Of a stretch of 64,000 bases of DNA, positions 46,350 through 57,285 are shown in pieces (position 1 is the first letter of the stretch; each line of letters starts with the position of its first letter). A program made the position numbers and the translations under genes. The notes under the pieces were generated by a model that saw only the letters and a program-made list of their open reading frames with translations, was not told the DNA's origin and ran no database searches. Origin of the DNA: Paralithodes platypus. Taxonomy: Eukaryota; Arthropoda; Malacostraca; Decapoda; Lithodidae. The DNA lies in the NCBI GenBank assembly GCA_032716605.1, contig CM064495.1, forward strand, positions 24,211,760 to 24,275,759, given 5' to 3'.

Positions 46350-47244
46350 CTACTGTTGAAATGTCATTTGGTGCGTTGGAGTCGTATGTAATGGTGAACT
46401 GGAATGACGTGGGACGGTGGGGGACAAGTTGGCCAGGTGAACCAACTGTGCTGGAGTAGAAATGGGCGTGTCTTTGTAGGTGGTGGATATGGAGAGGCCG
46501 TTTATCTTCATACTTGGGGTGGCAGGGTTAGAACTGGGGGTTGTTGGTGGTTTGGCTGCAGGGCTGGGAATGAATGATGAAGTTTTGGTGATGTTGGTGT
46601 CTGTGCCCTCTGCTATAGAGGGGAGGAGCTTGCTGGAAGTGGGGTCACTAATCTGACCAGGTGACTGCGTGACAGGTGAGGTGGTGACTTGGATAGGGTG
46701 TGAATTTGTGGCTGGCATGGTAGGTGAAGTTGAGATGACAGGTGTGGTTGGTATGGCAGGGCCGGCAGGTGTGACAGGTGTTGCTGGTTTGTGCGAGGTC
46801 CTACTCCGGGTCGTTGGGGTAAAGGTAGGAGCCCAACGTTTGGTTTGAGTCACACGTCGGCCAGATCTTCTGCAGACAGGGTGTGAAAGAGATTGGGTTA
46901 AGTATGATGAAGGTCTCAACATTGGTTGTTGAATGCGTGAGGGTGGGATGATGGATGTAGTGCGTGATTTGGATGATGAAAGATTTTTAGTGGTGATATT
47001 TAAAGGTGGAGAGGTTGATTTAGAGGCAGCTGAAGTAGAAGTAGAGTGATGATGTGAGACTGTGGGAGAAATTGTGGATTTTGGTAAATTGATTGGTAGA
47101 GGTGGATGGCTGAGGTGATAGAGTGATAGGCCTAGGGAGTTTTGAAGGTATGTGTCGTTTAGGTAGAGCTGGTTTGGCATTGCTGGAAGGGAGATGAGAT
47201 ATTACTGGATTGGTAGGTTGAGTAGTGGGTGAAACAGGAGACAT
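46350..47244 (-). pseudogene. Thr/Pro/Ser-rich ORF 3' of gypsy pol
   Basis: A minus-strand frame of about 276 codons (from 47180) rich in Thr, Ser and Pro, overlapped at its start by a second frame to 47244. It follows pol where some gypsy elements have a third ORF, but I see no signal peptide, membrane segment or furin-like site to support an envelope. It may be an extension of the integrase C-terminal tail, shifted by the palindromes at 47236-47306. Function unknown. Confidence 0.5.
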
Positions 47245-47264
47245 AGGGAATCCCTATGTCTCCT
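47236..47264. repeat. Perfect 29-bp palindrome
   Basis: Arms of 14 bases (AGGAGACATAGGGA and its exact complement) around a single central base at 47250. One base separates it from the next palindrome. Confidence 0.95.
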
Positions 47265-47265
47265 A

Positions 47266-47306
47266 ATCAGAAATAGATATCCCTATTAGGGATATCTATT
47301 TCTGAT
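47266..47306. repeat. Perfect 41-bp palindrome at the pol stop
   Basis: Arms of 20 bases (ATCAGAAATAGATATCCCTA and its exact complement) around a single central base at 47286. The stop of the integrase frame (47267-47269) lies inside it. Confidence 0.95.
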
Positions 47307-48866
47307 GAGTTGGTGGAGAGAGGTGTAGTAGGGGGTGGAGGCAGATGAGATTGTGTTTGAGTGACAAGTTTGGGTGGAGCTGAAAAAATGCGAAGTGGAG
47401 GGGGTTGAGTATTTGAGATGTTGAGGCGATAGGGATTAGATGGAGGTGGAGGAGGAAAGTTGCTGGCTGAGTCATCGATAGTTTGGACAGGCGATTTTGG
47501 CCGAGGGGGAAGAGGTGTGATGGGTGGAAAGAGGTGAGGAGACCATGATTCTGTGGAACCTAAATTTTGGTAATTAGTTGCAGGCAATGTGTCATTATCA
47601 TTTGGATCAGCAAGCATAGTGATATTGTCATCAATTGGTTGAAACCTACGTACATATCGATTCCTGTAGGTGCGTGACTCTCCGTAATAGTTAATAGTGA
47701 CCTGGTAACAGATTGGTACGGGAAGGATTTCGAAGGGCCCTTTGTATCTTGGCTTGAGTTTGGAAGGCACAGGAAGTTGGGCTACCATAACTAGATCGCC
47801 TACGTGGTGAGGACTGACTTTTGGGGTCTCGTCAGGTTGGAGATCCTGCAGGTATTGCAGTTGCCGGTTCTTTAAATAGACTAATGATTGATCGAAGTTA
47901 GATGAGGACTCGTATGGGACAGACAGGTGACGTAAGCGAAGGAGGAGGGGTGGTACCCCAAAAACTCGTTCATAGGGTGAAACTCCGTCTTGGCGGGGGC
48001 AGGTATTTATCCCCCACTGGTCTATTTTGACTTGACTGGACCAGTCGGTGATGTTCATTTGTTGCAGTAGAGTCCTTATCTGATTTGCAATGGTACAGTG
48101 GCTCCTTTCACAGATAGTTTCTTCCTTGGGGCCAATAAGGAGATGAATGGCTAACTTTGAACCTGCACATTTGGGAAATTTGAGTCCATATGTGTCCTGT
48201 GAACTCAGGGGCATTATCTGAGTGGATGGCTTCTGGTAGACCAAAATAAGGAAACACATGTTTTATCATGGCTTCAGGAAGTGGAATGGCAGTGTGTTCT
48301 TTCGCGGGACAAGCAATTACATATTTTGAATAAGTATCCACGAATGTGATGATATACTTAAACCCTTTGATGCCTTCCATGGGCCCCATGACGTCAACTG
48401 CTAGTAATTGCCATGGTTTAGAGGCGACTAGTTTTCCTGTAGGTCCTGAGGTGCGGGTACGATCTTTACCTACAGCACATGCTCGACAGGCTTCAGTGAC
48501 CTTTTTGGCGGTGATGTAAGTAGGAAGAGTCCAATAGATTTGCTGGAAGGTCGAGGTTAATTTCCTTTGAGCCAAATGAATGCCATTGTGGGAGTGCATG
48601 GATCGCATGGTTGGTAGGGCAGTATTGGGGGTAATTACAATCTTGCCATCTGGGGTATATTGATTATCTCCCCTTCTTTGTAGTTGTGAGAAAAGGTGCC
48701 TAGGTATCCAATCCGGTTTTTGTTGTTGTTGAAATTGTTGCAGGTGTTGTTGATCTTGATCTGCAGAATTTTGGTGGTGAATGGCTAGAATGGGTTGGTG
48801 GTCACTTTCTGTGGTGGGCATATTGATTGTTGAATCTAGAGGGAGTCTGGAGAATCGTCGATGCAA
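47267..48866 (-). pseudogene. Gypsy-like integrase
   Basis: Joins element cDNA to host DNA. N-terminal zinc-binding HHCC: HSHNGIHL with CRACAVG; catalytic core: LLAVDVMGP (first Asp) and HSDNAPEFTG (second Asp). A frameshift near 48108-48259 separates the core from the expected Glu region, and translation resumes with ERSHCTIANQIRTLL. The C-terminal part has the VGDLVMVAQLP and KLKPRYKGPFEIL chromo/SH3-like block typical of Ty3/gypsy, then a Pro-rich tail. The 5' part is a Gln-rich linker. It is joined directly to the RT start because most of RT and RNase H is deleted. Confidence 0.85.
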
Positions 48867-49321
48867 AGTAGTGGTGTCGCGTCTTTGATGGTTACGTCAT
48901 TAAGCTGTCTGTAATATATACAGAATCTAGTAGATCCATCTTTTTTTTGTACTAGTACCACAGGGGAGGACCACAGACTAGTGGAGGGTTGTACTACTCC
49001 TGTTGCTAACATGTCTTTTACTTGCAATTCCTCCTCTTGTCTTTGGATCGGATTCTTCCTGCGAATAGGTTGCTTAATTGGCTGTCCTACAGTATGGATG
49101 GAGTGGTGAAGTACGTTGGTTTTCCCGACGTCTCGGTTGGATGTGGCGAAGATGTCTTGGAAGGAAGTCATCAAGTCACGTAAGTCAAGTTGTTGTTGAG
49201 AAGTTAAGTGAGAAGGAATGTCAGGTAGTTTAAGAAGTGGAGAAGGTTCATTATCATTGGGCAAGGATAGTTCTTCTGCATCTGTTTCTAGCTCTCCAAT
49301 GGCTAATCCTTTTGGTAACGT
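48836..49321 (-). pseudogene. Gypsy-like reverse transcriptase, N-terminal part only
   Basis: Contains the RT entry motifs: QDIFATSNRDVGKTNVLHHS, QPIRRKNPIQRQ, VVQPSTSLWSSPVVLVQKK and RFCIYYRQLNDVT (usually CVDYR; here CIYYR). It ends at TPLLCIDDSPDSL and then switches to integrase-region sequence. The palm with the YxDD box, the thumb and RNase H are absent: an internal deletion. Upstream it is interrupted by LINE E2. Confidence 0.85.
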
Positions 49322-49331
49322 GATAGGTTGA

Positions 49332-50713
49332 GAGAATGGGAGAAGGGGAGTGCACCCGATGACTGGAAGACTGGCATAATAGTCCCCCTATATAAGGGGA
49401 AAGAGGAGTGTGTGGGAACCACCGAGGAATATGTCTTCTAAGCGTAGTAGGGAAGGTATACAGTAGGGTAGTGATTGAGAGAGTGAGAGTGAGAACGGAG
49501 AAATGAATAGGCGACGAGCAGGGAGGTTTTAGGAAGGGAAGAGGATGTGTAGATCAGATTTTTACCCTGAATTGTGTTGTGGAGAAGTATCTGGAGAAGA
49601 AACAAAAGGTGTATGTTGCCTTTATGGACTTGGAGAAGGCCTATGACAGAGTGGATAGAGAAGGTTTGTGGAAAGTACTTAGAATATACGGAGTAGAGGG
49701 CAAGTTGCTGAAAGCAGTGAAGAGCATGTATGAGGGTGCAAAGGCGGCAGTACGTGTGGAGAGTGAGCAGAGCGAGTTCTTTGACCTGAAAGTTGGTTTG
49801 AAACAGGGGTGTGTGATGTCCCCGTGGTTGTTTACTGTATATATGGATGGAGTTATGAAAGAAATACTATCAAGAGCAGTGGATGTTGGTGTATCGCTGA
49901 AAAGGGAGGGAATTGAGTGGAAGCTACCTATACTGCTGTTTGCGGATGATACAGTTCTGATGAGTGATAATGAATGGGAGTTGCAGGGTCTGGTAAATGA
50001 GTTTGGAACAGTGTGCGAAAAACGGAATTTGAAGGTAAATACGGGGAAGAGCAAGGTTATGGTCTTCGAAAGGGGTGAAGTCACAGAGTGTGAGGTGAAG
50101 CTGAATGGTCAGGCTATGGAGATCGTCAACTCTTTTAAGTATCTGGGCAGTGTGTTGAGTAAAGATGGGACTATGGATGAAGAGGTGCGGGAGAGGGTAC
50201 AACAGGGGAAGAGGGTTGTAGGAACGCTAAAAGCAGTAACAAGAAATAGGGTGGTCAGTATGGAAGTGAAGAAGTCCTTGCATGACAGTGTGGTAATCCC
50301 GACACTGACTTACGGAAGCGAAAAGAGCAGTGGAAATTAATTACTTAAGGAGTGCGTGCGGAGTTACATTGAGGGATAGACAGACTAATGAGGAAGTAAG
50401 AAGGAGGTGTGGTGTGGAGGTAGATGTGCTGGAAAGTGTGAAAAGGAACAACTTGAGATGGTTCGGCCATATGGAACGTATGGAAAGCGAGAGAATGACT
50501 AAGAGGGTGTACGAGAGCGAGGTGGAGGGACAGAGGGGGAGAGGTAGACCGAATATGAGGTGGAAGGATGGAGTGAGGAACTACATGAACGAAGGCGGTG
50601 CTGGTTGGGGGGAGGGGCGTCGACTGACTGGGGACAGAGGTGCATGGGGGCGGTTCGTTCGTGGCCACCCCTTCGGGGATCACGGCGTCAGGCAATAGAT
50701 AGATAGATAGATA
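49332..50713 (+). pseudogene. LINE E copy 2 (reverse transcriptase to 3' end) with 10-bp target duplication
   Basis: The direct repeat GATAGGTTGA (49322-49331 and 50714-50723) flanks the insertion. Motifs: DDWKTGIIVPLYKGK, FMDLEKAYDRVDREGLW, VGLKQGCVMSPWLFTVYMDG, catalytic FADDTVLMSDNEW near 49.95 kb, LNGQAMEIVNSFKYLGS, then WFGHMERM and GRGRPNMRWKDG in the C-terminal region. Frameshifts lie before 49579 and near 50325, the latter with a small deletion. The 3' end has CCACCCCTTCGGGGATCACG, then AGGCA and (ATAG)n. Most like RTE-related families, with low certainty. It sits between gypsy protease and RT. Confidence 0.88.
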
Positions 50714-50723
50714 GATAGGTTGA

Positions 50724-51809
50724 TCAGAGATGTTAGCAATCTTAATGCAATTTAGTTTATTAGGGATAATGGCTGGAGCGGTCAGGCAATCTCTGTCAAA
50801 AGGATTTGGAGGTTCGGGGTTATGATGACATCACCAGGTAACGTAGGGAGGATAGATACCCATTTTTCATGATGAGGGGGGAGTGTCACTGCCTTTGATG
50901 TGACAGCTTGGGCAATCTTTATGGTGCAGATGGCTGGGTTGGGTGATTTCTCCTGACTGTTACTAGAATTTAGGTCAGGTTTTACGTTAATCAGGTATTT
51001 AATGGCTGGAGTGACTTTTGGCTGTTTGATTTTCTTGTGTGTGTTTTTTTTTTATTTTTTTTTGGGAAGAGGGGCAAACTTCAAGGTTCTTTGTTGACAG
51101 TCAATGGATGCATGAAGGGATGTGAGCAAGTCGAGACCCAAATATCCATCGTACTTGGTCTTTTGGGGGGTATATATCATGAAAGAATGATGTGTCCCAT
51201 GGTCAGGAAGGGGGGTGCTAACATAAAGTGGGCCAGTTTCCCCACAGTTAGGAATGATGCCATCATTAGCGTCTATTAGAAATATGGTGGAGGTTTGAAG
51301 AGGGCCAAAAGAGTTGTGATGTTGTCAGAAGAAAGAAGAGAAGAAACATGAACGGGAAGCCCCCCGTGTTAATTAGAAGTCGGGCTTTCACCCCATTTAG
51401 AGTGAGATGATTATAAATTAGAAGTTTTAGTGTGTCTGTCCCATCCTGAGCCCCCGCCAGCTTGACGATCTGTGGATGGGGGCGGATTAAAAATCAAGGT
51501 TGTCCTGAATAGCTGTAGTGTCCTGCACTACCTCAGGTGCTTTAACGTGTTCCTCTTCTTCATTTTCCTCAATTCCTGCAGTCCCATCGTCATTTATTGT
51601 GGCCACACGTCAGGGCTTAATCCACGGAATCTGAGCCCAAAGGGTAGGCATTCTAAACCAACGCTTGGTTAATTCTAAAAATTACCTTTTTAGAGACACT
51701 AGAGGACAGTTGGAAGTGCATGGCTTCCAGTCAGAGGGGCGGACTCGGGCCCAGTCCTCTATTTTGTCACTTGGACAGGGCACTGCAGGGCTAGCTGAAG
51801 ACGTTGCAG
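50724..51809 (-). pseudogene. Gypsy-like protease and gag-pol linker, degraded
   Basis: The minus strand continues the gypsy polyprotein upstream of LINE E2: IPNKLNCIKIANISDQ joins across LINE E2 to PITLPKGLAIGELET. Farther upstream are LPPHHEKWVSILP and, near 51340-51400, LKLLIYNHLTLNGVKARLLI followed by NTGG. That is where a retroviral-type protease has DTGA, so the catalytic Asp is Asn here. Several frameshifts. A short frame (CPSDKIEDWARVRPSDWKPC) near 51700-51800 is probably the gag C-terminal part, next to LINE B3. Confidence 0.65.
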
Positions 51810-52403
51810 ACATCGTCTCCCCCCTCACCACTGCCACCTGCCCACCTACAACCGACCCGTAACTCCACCCCCCTGCAGGCCTCACCCACCCATACACCAA
51901 GCCTATCACCCACAACCACACTTAGCTCACCACATAACCCCTTGCAGCCCCAGCCCCACCTACTGGGGTTGTCTACACCAGTGTGCAGATATTATCTGGA
52001 AAGAAGGTGCTACTTTGGTCAAAAGGGCGAATATAATGGGAATTCATGTAGATTTGCTCATCCCAAAATTTGCAACAACATAACCAGTCATGGAAAATGT
52101 AGATTTGGTGAAACCTGCAAATACCACCACCCATCCCTTTGCAAGACATCACTTAAGAACAAGACCTGCTACAATATGAAATGCCCAGCTTTTCATATTA
52201 GAGGGACTTGGAGATATGCTAGACCTAACACGAATGGTAGCCCAAAAAACTCTCTAGCTATGCGAGGACGAGACAGAAGAAAAAGGCAAGGAGGGAAAGG
52301 GCAGATGAAGATGAAGAGACTGAGGGAGATGGAAGAGCACATAGAACACCTCGAGCACCTCCTGGCCTCCCAAGAGTGGCCAATACATCCCGAAGACTAT
52401 TAG
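51810..52403 (+). pseudogene. LINE B3 ORF1, C-terminal part with three CCCH fingers
   Basis: Lacks the PHD finger through truncation but keeps the finger block intact: CRYYLERRCYFGQ with NSCRFAH; CNNITSHGKCRFGETCKYHH; CKTSLKNKTCYNMKCPAFH. The spacings C-x8-C-x5-C-x3-H and C-x8-C-x4-C-x3-H are the usual CCCH type that binds single-stranded RNA. A basic patch (RGRDRRKRQGGKG) and the Glu/Leu/His helix follow. It overlaps the ORF2 frame from 52244. Confidence 0.82.
52244..52250 (+). promoter_or_regulatory. Candidate -1 ribosomal frameshift site A AAA AAC (LINE B3)
   Basis: The ORF1 codons are CCA AAA AAC (52242-52250). In the -1 frame a TAG ends at 52240, three bases upstream, and the frame is then open into the endonuclease. 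ORF1 stops at 52403, so the overlap is about 155 bases. Confidence 0.62.
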
Positions 52404-55400
52404 GTACACATAGTACTCCAAACAATCCCTCCCCAATCTTGTTTGCAAATATACAAGGCCTAAAAAATAGAACCACGAACAAAGTACCATTTATTAGGGG
52501 CCTGCTAGAAGAAGGAAACGCTATATTTGCGGCTCTCACAGAAACTCACATTAAAGATCAGGAAGATAGTGAGGTATGGATTCCTGGTTACAACCTACAT
52601 AGGGCGGACAGAACGCATAGATCACATGGAGGTGTAGCCTTGTACATACATGACTCACTGATATGTACTGAATTCCTAAATAACAGTAATGAAGTGGTGG
52701 AAATACTTGGAGTTAAAATAGAATCCCTAAATTTAGCAGTTATTGTTACATACAGGCCTCCAGACTCATCCCGAGAAGAATTCAAAACCCAGCTCAACAA
52801 AATAAAATCAGAAGTGGAAACCCTGGGGAACCCAACACCAAATATTATATGGCTAGGAGACTTTAACCTACCAAACATTAAATGGAGACAACTAGAAATC
52901 CAGTTAGTGGCAAATAACACCGGAGAAGCAAATACTAATACAAGAGAGCTTTTTTAACTTTGTGATTTTTTTAGTCTTACCCAACATATTGCTGAACCCA
53001 CACGGGAAAACAATATCTTAGACCTGGTCTTCACTAACAACGACTCTCTAGTACACAGCATTAACATATCGGACACAACATACTCAGATCATAAATTAAT
53101 TGAGATCAAAACAACCTTAGAAAGTGTACAGACAACCTCAGAATCGAGAACAAAAACCGGGCCGGCCCCTTCAGTAAATTTAACTTCAATAACAAAAACA
53201 TTAGGTGGGAAGAGGTAAATCAAGAAATGGAGGAAATAGACTGGGAAGATTTAATGGATAACCTGACACCAGCAGAATGTCTAGTCTTAATAACAGAAAC
53301 CATGACCCAAATCTGTAGCCACCATATACCTGCAAGACAAACAAAACGAAGAAGCAAACAAGATCGGGAAAGGAGGAGGCTGTACAGAAGAAGAAAATTA
53401 CTCACACAAAGACGCACACATCAAAATCTACAGGATAGGCAAAAGGTCGAAATAGATAGAGAAATTGTGGAAATTGAACAAAGGCTAAGAATATCATATG
53501 AACTACAACATATGGAAGAGGAGAGGAAAGCTATTGCAGGTATAAAGGAAAATTCCAAATACTTCTTTTCATACGCCAAACAAAAGGCTAAAACAACATC
53601 AAACATCGGCCCACTGAGCAAAGGGGACGGCTCTTTCACAGGGGACAAAAAGGAAATGAGCGAACTCTTAAGCAGGCAGTATGAAATGGCATTCAGTGAG
53701 CCTGATGAAACAAAATTCATCAGAGACCAAAATATATTTTTCATGGAAACCTCCCCACGGAAACCCCTCAGATGCTGGATATTGATTTCGGTCCAAAAGA
53801 CATAGAAGAGGCCATTTCCAACATGCCATCCCACTCGGCACCAGGCCCGGACTCTTGGAATTCGATCCTAATGAAAAAATGTAAGGAAAACTTCTCAAAA
53901 CCCCTGGCTATAATGTGGAGAAGGAGTCTAGACACTGGTGACATACCAGATAGCTTGAAAAACGCAATAATTGACCCACTGCATAAAGGAGGGAGTAAAG
54001 CACTACCAAAAAACTACCGCCCGGTAGCTCTAACCTCTCACATCATTAAAGTTTTCGAGCGAGTCCTGCAAAGCAAAATTTCAACATTCATGGAGACAAA
54101 TGAACTACACAACACCGGTCAACATGGGTTCAGAGCGGGAAGATCATGTCTCTCACAACTTTTGGAACACTATGACAAAATTCTTAAAGCGCTAGAAGAA
54201 AAGAAAAACGTGGATGTCATTTACACCGATTTTGCTAAGGCATTTGATAAATGTGACCATGGTATAATAGCCCACAAACTGAAAGCAAAAGGTATAACTG
54301 GGAAAATCGGACGGTGGATATACAATTTCCTCGTAAACCGAAAACAATCGGTAGCAGTAAACCAAGTCACTTCTGAGCCTTCGGATGTCAAAAGCTCAGT
54401 GCCCCAAGGAACAGTGCTAGCGCCCCTTCTGTTCCTCATACTAATTTGAGACATAGATACCAACACCAGACACAGTACGGTGTCGTCTTTTGCTGATGAC
54501 ACAAAATTAAGCAAGATAGTAAACACACAAGAGGACACGGGCCGACTGCAGGAAGACATGAATGTAGTGTTCCAGTGGACCAGGGAAAACAACATGCAAT
54601 TCAATGAGGAAAAATTCCAATTAATACGGTACGGAGATTATAATGGTGTTAAAGAAATTACAAATTACTTAACAGAATCTAACCACATAATAGAACGGAA
54701 AGACAGTGTGAAAGACCTTGGGGTATTAATGTCTGAAAATATGGGTTTCAAAGTACATAACCAGGTCAAAGTGGCGGCTGCGAAACGTCTAACGGGTTGG
54801 ATTCTGCGTACTTTTAAAACACGCGGTGAATTGCCTATGATAACGCTCTTCAAATCTCTAGTGCTACCGCGGCTTGAATACTGTAGCGTATTAACATCCC
54901 CATACAAAGCAGGTGAAATAAATGACGTAGAGAGTGTACAAAGAAATTTCACTTCGCATATATAAGTTCGATAAAACATCTACACTATTGGGAGCGTTTA
55001 AGAGCACTTAATCTGTACTCACTGGAACGTAGAAGAGAACGTTACCTAATAATATACACGTGGAAAATCGCAGAGGGTTTAGTACCAAACCTACATACTC
55101 CGATAGTCATGAAATTCAGTGATAGGAGAGGCTGGGAATGCGAAATCCCCCGAATGAATAACAGGGGTGCTATGGGCTCTCTGCGAGAGGGCTGGTTATC
55201 ACAAAGAGGCCCACGTCTCTTCAACAAACTCCCACGGCGAGTAAGAGACATGAGGGACATCTCGTTAGACAACTTCAAGAGAGCCCTAGATGTCGAACTG
55301 CAAAAAGTGCCAGACGAGCCCATCCTCGCAAGGGAGCGAGCTGTCGCTTCAAACAGTCTACTGCACCAAATCACCACCCATAACGAGGGGCGTCGCGCTC

Positions 55401-55414
55401 CTTGGTGCCGCTAG
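52244..55414 (+). pseudogene. LINE B3 ORF2: endonuclease plus reverse transcriptase
   Basis: Same motifs as LINE B1 (LTETHIK, GGVALYI, LGDFNLPNIKW, FAKAFDKCDHG, SSVPQGTVLAPLLF, FADDTKLSK). Lesions differ from those of copy 1: GAA to TAA at 52955-52957, a 4-base GGCC insertion near 53160, a lost C near 53755, TGC to TGA at 54447-54449, and a TA insertion near 54960. The endonuclease frame has no ATG at its beginning, consistent with translation by frameshifting. Confidence 0.85.
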
Positions 55415-55503
55415 AGGAGCGGCGAACACATCCAAAGGTATCCAAAGGTAAGGTAAGGTAAGGGTGAGGGTGAGTGGTAGCTCGGCTGATGACGGCGATC
55501 TTG

Positions 55504-56013
55504 TCATGTTCCTTTGTTTTCCTCAGCCAAGATACGCCGAATTACTGGCATGTCTTCATCATAACCCTTAGGTTCTGTGATAGCAAAGTGATCTGATACT
55601 GCGGTAGGTAATATCCTCAATAGTGCACTAAACACTCTCTCTTTCCATTGAGCAGCAGTAGTATGGGGAAATGCTGTCACGGCCAGCTGATTCAATTGAC
55701 TGATCGTGTTATCTAGGTTCCCTGAATACTTGATTTCATGAAAATGTCGGTCTGCTATCGTCTTACCCAACGATGGGTTAATAGCTACCTTCGTATAACT
55801 CTTAAACTGTGCCCAGGTCAACTGAGGATTGTCAAGCACATACCCGGATACGAGAGCCGCATGCTTGCCTAATTTCATAACTACAGTGTGCATCTTTGCA
55901 TTCTCATCTTCCCTGAATATAATATCCAGGACAGGTTTCACAATTTAAAGATACGTATTTATATCATGATCCTCTTGCTTGAAAGAAATAATGTCAAGAG
56001 ATTTACCAGCCAT
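55504..56013 (-). pseudogene. Gypsy-like gag, N-terminal part
   Basis: Structural capsid precursor of the LTR element. Starts with the ATG at 56011-56013 (MAGKSLDII), has one in-frame TAA at 55945-55947, then about 145 codons of helical capsid-type sequence (QLTWAQFKSYTKVAINPS, ISQLNQLAVTAFPHTTAAQW). It lies just inside the 5' LTR, as expected. The 3' part was displaced by LINE B3. Confidence 0.75.
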
Positions 56014-56081
56014 GATGATTCTTGTATTTGGGGTTGATTGAGTACATTACAAAAAATCAAAGCTGTTATGCCGTATCGAGA

Positions 56082-56095
56082 CACCGCTGCCGCCA
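56082..56095 (-). other. Putative primer-binding site
   Basis: One base inside the LTR end (CATAACA) the minus strand reads TGGCGGCAGCGGTG, beginning TGG as tRNA-primed sites do. Which tRNA is not determined. Confidence 0.5.
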
Positions 56096-56096
56096 T

Positions 56097-56661
56097 TGTT
56101 ATGCGTCGCTGTAATCCAGCACGCTTTGTATATGTTCTTATAATTACTATTTAGGAAACTCAGAACTTGATACTGCTCGACAGGAACACAACTAGCATTG
56201 ATATAAATATTTCTTATTTCACTCAATCCCCGCCAACGACAATGAATACACAAGTTAGGTACACAAGTTTTATTTCTTATTTAGCTAGGGTACAGAGGAC
56301 AGAACACATCCGGAGCTTAGTTATAACAAATTAAGTCCAATGGTATTAAAGGTAACTAGAAGAAGTTGATAATAAATAGACTCATTTGTAAATCATGGCA
56401 TAAAAGTTAATTGACAATAATACATAAAATAAGACATAAATATGATGACAACATGTATGAGAGATAAATGTACACCGAGAGGTACTAATAAAATAAAAGT
56501 TGACAAAGGATATCGCGACCTCAGGTAGGGGTGGTGGAATGAGGCTGAGTTAATGCGAGGTGTGGGTCAGGTAGGTAAATACACAGAACATACCGCGTCA
56601 AGTCTACTGAGATGGCGTATAAATAAACACCATGAATATGCAAAATTAAGTCTAAGATATA
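56097..56661 (-). repeat. 5' LTR of gypsy-like element (interrupted)
   Basis: Direct copy of the LTR at 43433. Homology stops at 56661 (TCTAAGATATA), where the pogo/Tigger-like terminus begins; in the other LTR the DNA continues TATATGCG. Confidence 0.85.
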
Positions 56662-57285
56662 CAGTAAACCCTCGCTCTTTCGGAATTCCAAGGCTTTCGG
56701 ACAAGCATTTCAATTCGAACTCATGGTTCAGCCTTTCGGATTTGTCCGATAGTCAGTTCGGACTACATTTCAATTCGGACTCATGGTTCAGCCTTTCGGA
56801 TTTGTCCGATAGTCAGTTCGGACTACATTTCAATTCGGACTCATGGTTCAGCCTTTCGGATTTGTCCGATAGGCTGATCAAAAATAATATCGCATTCGGA
56901 CCGAAGAACGCGGCGAGCCGAAAATATCAACACAAGAAGGAGACTTCCAGCCCACGCCGCTCGCATTGTTTACTCTCCACGAGTGCGTGTTGGTGCGGCC
57001 TTCGTATTACTGGACCTTCTTATCACCATTAGTGCTCATATTGCATTATAACTTTCACCAACTACAAGCTGCAGTATGAACAAGGACGATGTAATGGCTT
57101 CACCTGAAGGAGAGAGAGGAGTGAAGAGGAAAGAAACTGCTGAAAGTGTTGGCAGTGATAGTGCAGCCAGACCGTCCCATGCCGTCACCATTGTTGATGA
57201 TGGTGAAGTGGCTTCAACTTCTACTGCCATGTCACCTGTTCGAAATTCATTCACTGGTACTTATTACCACCGAAACTACCACTAA
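56662..57285 (+). mobile_element. Pogo/Tigger-like DNA element, left end
   Basis: CAGTAAACCCTCGCTCTTTC after TA is the classic pogo/Tigger terminal pattern. Only the left end is seen; no inverted partner occurs before the window ends, and the other half of the LTR is missing too. A frame at 57076-57285 (MNKDDVMASP, VKRKETAESVG) may be a transposase N-terminus, but no HTH or DDE domain follows. Confidence 0.65.
56706..56877. repeat. 60-bp tandem repeat, about three copies
   Basis: CATTTCAATTCG(A/G)ACTCATGG units start at 56706, 56766 and 56826. The period of exactly 60 keeps one frame open (NSDSWFSLSDLSDSQFGLHF repeated), probably by chance. It lies in the sub-terminal part of the pogo-like element. 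Confidence 0.92.

Larger units (their letters stand above)
51810..55470 (+). mobile_element. LINE B copy 3, 5'-truncated, inside gypsy
   Basis: Starts in the Pro-rich linker of ORF1 (first shared bases ACATCGTC) and ends with CCAAAGGTATCCAAAGGTAA plus GGTAA repeats. It separates gypsy gag from protease. No exact target duplication was found. Confidence 0.85.

Noticed and set aside
46003..47180. Envelope gene of an errantivirus-like element
   Set aside because: No signal peptide, transmembrane segment or cleavage site; only Thr/Pro/Ser-rich low-complexity sequence.
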